64,000 nucleotides of DNA from Guillardia theta CCMP2712 (lineage: Eukaryota > Cryptophyceae > Pyrenomonadales > Geminigeraceae), in NCBI RefSeq assembly GCF_000315625.1, contig NW_005434625.1:255513-319512 (forward strand). Reading direction: 5' to 3'. A model generated the notes under the pieces. It worked only from the letters and a program-made list of their open reading frames with translations. It ran no database searches and was not told where the DNA came from. How positions within the stretch are numbered: the first letter of the stretch is position 1; every line of letters starts with the position of its first letter. Below are positions 56,344-64,000 of the stretch, piece by piece. Position numbers and translations under genes: made by a program.

Positions 56344-58671
56344 TCAGTCCCGTGTGAGCATGATCGCTGTGGTTACTGTCCCCTTGGGATGACGTGGATA
56401 GCTATGGGAGTTGTCAACAAGACAGCAACTTAGTCCCTCTTGCGGTGAGTCACCTGAAGGAGCTTGAGAGCCAACCCGGTGCCACTTGGCCTCCCATGCT
56501 GCCTTTATGCTCCTGTCGAGCTCTGCTGTCCACCTGCAGTCGCTGGTGAGGGCGGCAAGGGAATCGGATGAGACATGGCAAGGAAGAGGGAGCAGAGGGA
56601 GAGAGCGGAGGATGGAGAAAGAGGGAGAGGACGACGACGGAACAGTTATGGTGTAGCAAGGGAGGGCGGCTGCAAACGTACCGCGCAGTGTCAAACATGT
56701 TGGAGGTATACCTGTACCTCTGCATCTGCTCCCGCACCTGCTCCAGCGCGCCTGTGCCCACCGATCAACCGCTGGCCTGCTACCGGACAGCGACGGCTGA
56801 CCTATGTCAGAGCCGAGGCGGAGGGCCATGACCTTGTAGTCCTCGAGGTTGCGCACTGCGGAGAAATCAGGGTAAAGGAGCGAGGAGGAGAGGAAAGAGA
56901 AGGGCAGGGAAGGGAAGGGGAGGGGAGGGGAGGGCGGGGTGGCAGGCAGGGCGGGGAAGGGTAAGGCAGGGAAGGGCGGGGCGGGGGAGAGGTGAAAGGA
57001 TAGGGAGGAGTGATGGGAGAGGAGGGAGGAGGGAGGAGAGAGGAGGGAGGAGGAACTTTTGAGGGAGGAGGAACTTTTGAGCCACCGATGGTTGAAGTCA
57101 CATTGGTGGAGTATACAAGGCATGCAGCTCCCCTGTGAACCATCATCTGCCATCAACACAAGGTGAGCAGCTCCTCCGTCGGATCCTCCTCCTCTCAACG
57201 CGCTCTCCTCCCTCCCCGCCCCCCCAAGTCCTTCTTCTCTTTCACCTCCTCTCGTCATCATGGTCCTTCTTCCCTCTTCTCCACCTCCTTCTCCACCCCC
57301 CTCCCTCTTGCTCCTCGTCCTTGCCTCACTTGATGTGGTACGGTTATCACAGGCACGTTCGCCCAGAGCGCATCTCCAGCGCTAGTGTGCGCGTTGTACT
57401 TGGGGGCATCAAGAAACAAGCTGCTGGAGCCGTGAGCTATCTTGCTGGCCTGCTGCCAGTTGCCTGTCACCGGCACTTGGAGAGCTTGTCGACATGCTCG
57501 TAGTAGTCTCCGATCTAAGACGCTCGGAGTCATCGGAGGCTGGCAGGGAGGGTCGACGAGGAGGAGGAGAAGGAGGAGGATCAGGAGAAGGATCAGGAGG
57601 AGGAGGAGGGCGTGGCGGGGAAGGGGGGGAAGAGGAGGAGGAGGATCAGGAGGAGGAGGATCAGGAGGAGGAAGGGACCTTGGGGTTGAAGACGAGTCGA
57701 GACGGGTCGACGCCCTGCACTCAGAGTCGTCTGTCGCAGCTCACGAGCTCTAGAGCCTCACCTTCCTGCTGGCAAACTGCCGCATCGTGACCTTGGCCTC
57801 CTCCGCGCACTCTTGAAGTCTCAGCCTAGCCCACTGCAAGTGAGTGGCAAGCATGTCCGGGAGGAGGAATGGCTGACTTGGAGCCCGGAACATGGAGCAA
57901 CAACTCCATCCAGACCTGCGGAAGAAGTTGAGGGGGAAGGGCAGGAGGACAGAGCGGAGCGGAAGGGAATGGACGGGAGAAGAGGGGAGGGGAACGGAGC
58001 GGAAGAGAAGGAAGCGGAGGGCAGGAGAGCAGAGGGCAGGAGAGTGCAGGAGAGTTTTCAGTGAGTGCATACGGAGAAGATGTCTTCATCCATCTTCCAC
58101 ACGTGGTGGAGGGCACAGAAAACAATTTCATCCTCCGGCAGCCGACCCTGAAGCCTCGAGTCAGCCAACGGGTCTGCCCGCCTCCCTCCCACCATGGCGT
58201 GCGTTGGGACTCGAACAGTCGCTCGGTAGTCGTTGGGCAGGTAGGGGGGAGGGACGAGAAGGAGCTTCTCAGAGTAGATGCTCTGCCATAGCAGATGAGA
58301 CGTGCTTGAAGGACAGAGGGAGAGGAAGTGCCTCAAACTCCGGAGGAGAGGCGATCCGATCTGTGATGATGAAGTCTATCCCAACAGCCGCTCCTGCCAG
58401 CTTCATCCTCACTTCCTCTCTCTCCTCCTCGGCGGTTCCGCTCCACCTAGAGTCCCGGGGTACTCGCAGAAGGTGAAGGAGAGAGGGGCAGGGCGGTGTG
58501 CCAAGAACTTGATCCGGTGGTCACCACTGAAGCCCTGCACGGCGACGGGGAAGAGAGAAGTCAAGCAACAGAGGAGGAGAAGCAGGAGCGGGAAAGAGAA
58601 AGAGGGAGAGGGAGAGGATGAGGGAGAGGATGAGGGAGAGGATGAGGAAGTGGAAGAGAAGCAGGGGGAAG

Positions 58672-58757
<86 letters not shown>

Positions 58758-61700
58758 AGGAGGGATTGCTGCAGGAGAAGTCAGGCAGCAGCATCACCGA
58801 AACGTCGATAAGAACGTGAGGACGGTGGGAGTTGACGAGGGTCGCAAGATCCTTATCATTGGCGATGTTCCCCATCTTCACATCGTCATCGCATCTCGCC
58901 CAACCCCCACCCTCGCTAGCCGCTACCTCATAGAAGAAGTCGCAGCTGCCGCTCACGTTCCCCCTCAGGTCGTTGGCTCGCAGGTCGGGCTTGAGGGCGA
59001 AGCAGTGAACTTCAAACGTCCGCCGGTCGTGGAGAGCAAACACTCCTCTGCTCGCGGATAAAAGTAAGGCTGACTCCAGGCCAAAATCAAGGGGAAGGGA
59101 GGGAGAGGGAAAGAAGGAAGAGGAGGAGGAGGAGGAGGAGGAGAAAGAAGAGGAGGAGGAGGAGGAGGAGGAGCAGCAGCAGCAGCAGCACCTTATGGCC
59201 GATGATCCTGGTGATTTCTGAAACCCAGCGCCTGATAAGAGGGAGGAGTCAGAGAGCTGACGAAGCAGACCAAGGACGCGTCAAACCTGACGCCCATCCT
59301 ACTCGCAGTTTCCCGCCCTCGTATCTGCAGCACGTCACTGTTGTCAGTATGGGAAAAGATTCGAGGATCTCGCTGCTCACCTAGGATAGGAGGGGAAGAA
59401 CATGGTGAAGTCGATCCGCGCTGCTTGCTCCTCTGCCCACAGATCGACCCACCTGGGGAAGCAGCGTCAAAGGGGAAAGGGAGAGAGACGGTTGCTTCTA
59501 CCTGCGGTAGGTGGCAAGAGGCAGGTCTGTTGGAGGCGTCCCAATGATAAACTGGTGAAGAATGTCACCGGATCCCAGCGCAACTTTCCCTCGCAGTCTC
59601 ACCAGCATATGAGCAGGAGCAGGGAAGCTCTTGAGGTCAGTGTCAATTCCTCCTTGAAGCTGCTCAACGAACTCCTTCACGAAGGAATGCTTGTCAAACG
59701 AAGGCTCGGGGGAAAGAAAGAAAAGTTGCAAATGGGGGGCAGAGTTGAAGAAGGAAATTCGTGCTGGGATGAGGAGGAGGAGGAGGAGGAGGGAGGAGGA
59801 GGGAGGAGGAGGGAGGAGGAGGAGGAGGCAAGCAAGCATGCACGCAAGGGTTTCAATACCTTCATGTGGAATCTGTTCTTGTCCCACTGGCTCAAGAGGG
59901 TGAAAACTTAGCAAGACCGACAGCAACATCAGCACCTGGCAAGTCCAGGCGAGGGAGAGGACGAGGTTTGCTCGAGCATACAGGTCCTGCCTCAACCATT
60001 CACATCCGTCATGCGTGGCATCAGCGTTCTCACCCCTCGATGGAGTTGAAGGGCTCGTTCCAATGGTCGGATAGCGAGTGTGTAGTTAGTGTTGTCTGCG
60101 ACAACTATGTGACCCTCCTCCCCTTCCGGCCCCCTCCCGGGCTCTCCGTTCACTGGCTGTCCTCTCCTTTCACCTCCTCTTCCTCTGTTTCATCTTTCAT
60201 ACACGTCTATGCTGTACTCCTCATCCCACTCTTCTCCACATCCCATCCTTGTTCCTCGCACCTGAAAGAGTTCCTCCCATGACAGCAAGCGAGGGCGCGT
60301 GGGTCGGCTGGTTATGAATCACTCTCGTGAGGGGGGACATACATTCTAGAGCACCAAGATGCGGAGAGCGTTGCTGAGGGCTCGGACGCAGTCCCAGACC
60401 TTTCAATCGCTCAAAACCACTGGAAGGCTGACGCAGAACACAGCGCACGACATGTCAACGTCAACGGTCAACGGCCATACAAACAAGCAGCAGCATTCGA
60501 TCATGATGTCAAACTTGACATGCACTGGTCATCACCATGTCATGAGTTCTGAAGAAAGTCCCCAGCTGGTACCAAGCATTCACGTCCGTGGGGTCGTCTT
60601 CGATGCCTGGTCACACGTCATGCCGCAGGGAGAGCCTGACACAATGCCATTCACCAGCTTGCAGCGACCTCTGACCGTCCAGGATGCGACAGGTTGGAAG
60701 AGAGTAGTCACTCAGCTGTAGAAAAAGTCAGACTCCTTACGCAGCATTCGAAGGCAACACTGGGAAGGGACCTGAGAGCTTTCTGACGCTACAACATCGC
60801 ACTCCATCCATCGCTCGAGTCGACCTGATCCAGGCAAGCCCTTGGAGACTTCAGGTCAACTGAACCAACCTTGTCTTCCATCCTCACCGGATCTCCAGCT
60901 TGCAGCATGACTTGTACCTTACAGGAAACCAGTCACAAGGCCTTGCAACGGGTGTTGTTCATTCTCGCAGCAGCACACCTGATCCAAGGCGATGGAAGCA
61001 AAGTTTGGGTCCTCGTTCACCATGTTTTGATACTCATCCTGATAGATGACTGCAATCAACGCCTGGCAACTGAATGAAAACAATCACCTTGGACTCCTGC
61101 TTCGAGCCGAAAGCGTCCAAGACAACTGAGATACAAACATCAGGCATGAAAACACTGTTTGCATACTCACCAATCATATTTCTCCTTGCCGTTATGTCAT
61201 CAGGGTCAAGCTATCAAGCTTTCAGCCAAGGAGAGATCGGCCTCCCTTCACCTCATATGCTCGTTTGAACATCTTGAGAGCTGCCGTGTAGTCCTTGTCT
61301 CGAGCCTGTGGGGCGGTCAGTCCTCCCTCGGGGAATCAGACTGGCGTCACGTGGATCAGGCCCAGTCGGGTGTGGCAGGCAGCCGCCATGGGAAACACAT
61401 CGAGCTTCACCCCCAGACCTCCTCCAACGCCTCCTGCTTGTATGGCCTCGAGCAGCAGCGACCTTGCTGTACTCTCATCGCCTGCGATATGGTGGCGTCA
61501 CCGAGTTAAATCTTTGTGTCAACCAGACTACCCTCTACATCCTTGAGCAGTGCCATGTTGTACAGAGCTGACGCCTTGTAGAAGCTGGACAGTCTCGAAG
61601 TTTCCCTTGGAAGAGAGGAAATGTCAGGCAAGCTCGCTTCCAGGAGGACACGGGCAAGAGAGCCAGGTACCAGAAATGCTGCATGGCTTCTTCCCATCGA

Positions 61701-62100
61701 GCGGCATTGAACGCGTCGATCCCCTACAGCCACGTGCTCAGGGTCAAGACGGAAGGAAGCAGCCAAGTCACCCTTCCAAAGTGTCTCCGAGCTCTTGCCC
61801 CTGAAGTTGATGAAGGTGAGTCCAACATGGGGCAGCCGCGGCTGAAGCCACTTCCTACCTTCCTCACTCTCCATGAGACTCATGTGCTTGCGGTATGTCT
61901 CCCCTCGGGCGAGTCCGCTGAAGTGCAGGAGGAAATAAAACATTATCTGCTCATCCCTTGTCAAGACACCGAAGGGGTATCAGCCATTGCAAGACAATAC
62001 CCAATGTCGCTGGATCATGACGGACAAGGAGGACCAGGACAAGTTTCAGCTTGAAATTCTGTGATGAAACCATTGATAGAACAGACAACAAGAAACGTCA
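56344..62100 (-). CDS. O-GlcNAc transferase (TPR plus GT41 domain)
   Basis: These enzymes move GlcNAc (or fucose in the SPINDLY branch) from nucleotide sugar to Ser/Thr of nuclear and cytosolic proteins. N-terminal exons (about 62,100-60,400) carry TPR-like helices: GDLAASFRLDPEHVAVG, IDAFNAARWEEAMQHFW, FYKASALYNMALLKDVEG, ARDKDYTAALKMFKRAYE, DVNAWYQLGTFFRTHDM. The catalytic part has ALHDRRTFEVHCFALKPD, VNSHRPHVLIDVS, FCALHHVWKMD, GVDPSRLVFNPKV, SSLFLDAPKYNAHTSAGDAL followed by WANVPVITVP, and NLEDYKVMALRLGSD. These correspond in order to the family blocks that bind the nucleotide sugar. The C-terminus is ELDRSIKAAWEAKWHRVG to a stop at 56,344. Exons are short and introns are loaded with GGA-type repeats. 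The start was not fixed. OGT versus SPINDLY subfamily cannot be decided by eye. Confidence 0.8.
58675..58756. repeat. (GGAGCA)n microsatellite
   Basis: About thirteen hexanucleotide units inside an intron of the O-GlcNAc transferase gene. Related GGA-rich runs occur at 57,555-57,675, 59,115-59,175 and 59,770-59,830. Confidence 0.9.
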
Positions 62101-62429
62101 GAGTTCGACACAACTTTCAGACTTTGCACACAAGAGGCAGACTGCAACCTTGTGGAGTAGGCCGATACCGGACTGCAACGATTCCAATGGGCTCAGGTGA
62201 TCCTAATCCAAGAGAACCGCCAGAGGGGCATGGGCCGTCCCTTCCAAGAGGCTGCTTCTTTCAACTATAGATCGTCTTGGGGATGTCACCAGCTCGTCTT
62301 CCTGCCCCCGCGCTGCCCCTGCTCCCCACGCGCCGCCATGCCTGTGCTCCTGCATGCCTGGCATGCAGTATCAATCTGTCGGGCAGATGAGATAAATGAA
62401 CTTGCCTTGAAGTCAGTGACCATCGACGG

Positions 62430-62980
62430 TATGATCACCGGCCGCTGCCGGGCCGGGCCAGACGGGCCAGACGACTCGAGTCCGGGGGGCCCACTGGCCA
62501 GGCCGAGACCGTACGGTACGGTCAGTCCCGACGCGCAACCGGGCCACCGGCGGGGCCGGGGGCCGCAACGTCTTCCCCGGATCACTGAGTCGCCAGCACT
62601 GCGCCGCGGCACTGACTCAGGCGTGGACTCTTCCGCTTGACTGAGTTCCGCCCGGCCGGGCGCGCGCCGCGGGCGGTCGCCGGGGGGACCCCGGCCCATG
62701 GACGGCTCCCCGCGGGAATGGCGGCGGGCCGGGCCCGGGGGGGGGGAATGGTCCTGCGCGCAACTTAGTAAGTGCCAAAACTTGGGGTTCCGATTTCTCA
62801 GTGCGGTCGGCAGGACAGACGGTGAGGGTTGGTTCAGTCTCGCCGCTGTCACAGTCTTTTCCGAAGGCTCTCGGAGGCTCAGAGTCTCCGATCGGACGGC
62901 GCCGTTCGGCCTGACTCAGTGAGCCTGACACTGTCTGAGTCACTCAGTGTCAGAGTCAGGCTCCCTGCTTGTCCTAGTCG
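62430..62980. repeat. GC-rich island
   Basis: A long island with C-G words such as GGGCCGGGCC and CTCAGTG, upstream of the O-GlcNAc transferase gene. Its right flank holds TAACTTAACTTTGA (62,991-63,004), the inverse of the edge motif at 11,169. The rest of 62,100-63,393 holds a short C-tract stretch (63,170-63,275) and nothing else recognised. Confidence 0.6.
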
Positions 62981-63393
62981 TACTGAACTTTAACTTAACT
63001 TTGAATACTTGACCTGAAGTGCTAGTTAAGTTACCTTCAAGGCGAGGTCATCATCGGAGCGCTGCCACACTCAGAAAGAGGCGCTTCCAAGAATGCCTGG
63101 GCGGAAAGAACTACCGCCTCTGAAAAAAAAGCCTTCAGTGACGAGCTCTGGAAACGAAAAGAGCTCTTTTCCTTCTACCCCTACCTTCCGCCTCTATCAT
63201 GGCATTTACACCTCGGGGGGGATGAAGGGGTACTTTCTTCTGTGTTTAGAGGGGTCGGGACCCGGGGGGCAGGTTGGGGAGCAGGGGCGCAACATAAATT
63301 GGTGAGAGTAAAGGGGTGAGAGTGGTTATCTCAAGCAGCCAACAGCCGCCCATGCAAGGCAGCTGACCCTCCCTGACAACCCAACGCGTCCAT

Positions 63394-63744
63394 ATGGCCT
63401 CCCTCGTCTCTCGTCCTCTCCTCTCTGCTCTCCCTGCACAAGTTCTCCTCGCTACGAGAGCTCGAGCCATCACCTCCCGCCGCCTCTCTACTCTCCTTAC
63501 TCCGACCCAACAGCCTCTCCTCCTCGACGACTCAGCCGAGCCCGCGCTCTGGCAATGCCTTCCTGACTGGTGCAAGGGCCACAAGAAGTACAACCAGGTC
63601 TTCATCCTCGGAGAGTCCTTGAGTGCGCGAAAAGACAGATTAGAAGACAAGCGGGCACCAGTGAAGCCCGGGAGCTTTGCGAGCGCAATACAGAGGAGGA
63701 GGCGGCGATACACAGTTGCACAAGATCCTTTTTGGGGTAGATGA
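63394..63744 (+). CDS. Small ORF with an organelle-targeting-like N-terminus
   Basis: 116 aa starting MASLVSRPLLSALPAQ. The first 35 residues are rich in Arg, Ser, Ala and Leu without acids (LATRARAITSRRLSTLL), which suits a mitochondrial presequence. The middle (LWQCLPDWCKGHKKYNQVFI) looks like a compact domain, then a basic tail ends DPFWGR. No family recognised. It could be complete, or a first exon with further exons downstream. A CT-rich leader precedes the ATG. Confidence 0.5.
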   Translation: MASLVSRPLLSALPAQVLLATRARAITSRRLSTLLTPTQQPLLLDDSAEPALWQCLPDWCKGHKKYNQVFILGESLSARKDRLEDKRAPVKPGSFASAIQRRRRRYTVAQDPFWGR

Positions 63745-63904
63745 CATGCGAATGTAAATATAGTTCATCATGTTAGCGTGTGAAACTTTGGCTTGTAGAA
63801 GTATTGATGCCATGATGAATACATCATTGATACCTGGACTACTAGACTCTGGCAAAACAAATTGTACTCATCACTTCTGAAGGTCGACTGCTTGATACTA
63901 ACAG

Positions 63905-63932
63905 CATACTTTCCAGTAGCCTGGAAAGTATG
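63905..63932. other. Perfect 12-bp inverted repeat with a 4-base loop
   Basis: CATACTTTCCAG and CTGGAAAGTATG flank TAGC. It lies about 160 bp after the stop of the small ORF. It could be a 3' RNA hairpin or the end of a small mobile element. Confidence 0.6.
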
Positions 63933-64000
63933 ACAAGTTCCTAGTCCAGATCACTTCCGAGGACCGTTGCCTTGCTTGATGACACATAACACTACTGTCG

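Overview
The window is eukaryotic nuclear DNA. Most recognisable genes are cut by short GT-AG introns (about 35-70 nt), exons join in phase across them, there are no operons, and one 100-base assembly gap is present. A histone H2B gene, a TCTN-type tectonic, a bridge-like lipid transfer protein and an SFI1-like repeat protein point to a flagellated protist. The short introns, the intermediate base composition and the GC-rich intergenic islands fit a cryptophyte alga such as Guillardia theta. That assignment is an inference; no sequence here proves it.

Layout. 0-11 kb: a partly resolved plus-strand gene; a seven-exon minus-strand gene encoding two zinc-cluster (Zn2Cys6) motifs in tandem; a solitary histone H2B; a decayed duplicated region; and a two-exon coiled-coil protein. 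11-17 kb: a large SFI1-like tryptophan-repeat protein carrying a nearly perfect 693-bp tandem duplication. 17-20 kb: tRNA 2-thiouridylase facing a NodB-type polysaccharide deacetylase, with overlapping 3' ends. 20-24 kb: a pair of almost identical 642-bp segments in inverted orientation, each with the same 115-codon ORF, flanking an IQ-motif gene. 27-29 kb: a polytopic membrane protein. 29-34 kb: CEBPZ/Noc1, a ribosome biogenesis factor with an extra domain. 35.5-41.5 kb: a chorein-domain (BLTP3/UHRF1BP1-like) lipid transfer protein. 41.6-43.8 kb: tectonic. 44.4-50.5 kb: a discoidin/FN3/DUF4062/NTPase/WD40 protein whose Walker A motif is broken by a one-base frame change. 51-55.6 kb: an atypical kinase-like gene and a SPRY/coiled-coil gene, convergent. 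56.3-62.1 kb: O-GlcNAc transferase (TPR plus GT41). 63.4 kb: a small ORF with a targeting-like N-terminus.

The genes do not form one pathway. Three of them (SFI1-like, tectonic, DUF4062-NTPase-WD40) belong to families often tied to centrioles or cilia. Between the genes lie two unexplained classes of sequence. One is very GC-rich islands of 0.1-0.8 kb. The other is stretches punctuated by C-tracts. Neither shows credible coding capacity.

Exon boundaries quoted here were read by eye from splice consensus and phase. They are reliable where phases close (zinc-cluster gene, coiled-coil gene, IQ gene, deacetylase, thiouridylase, first exons of the lipid transfer and NTPase genes). Elsewhere they are approximate.
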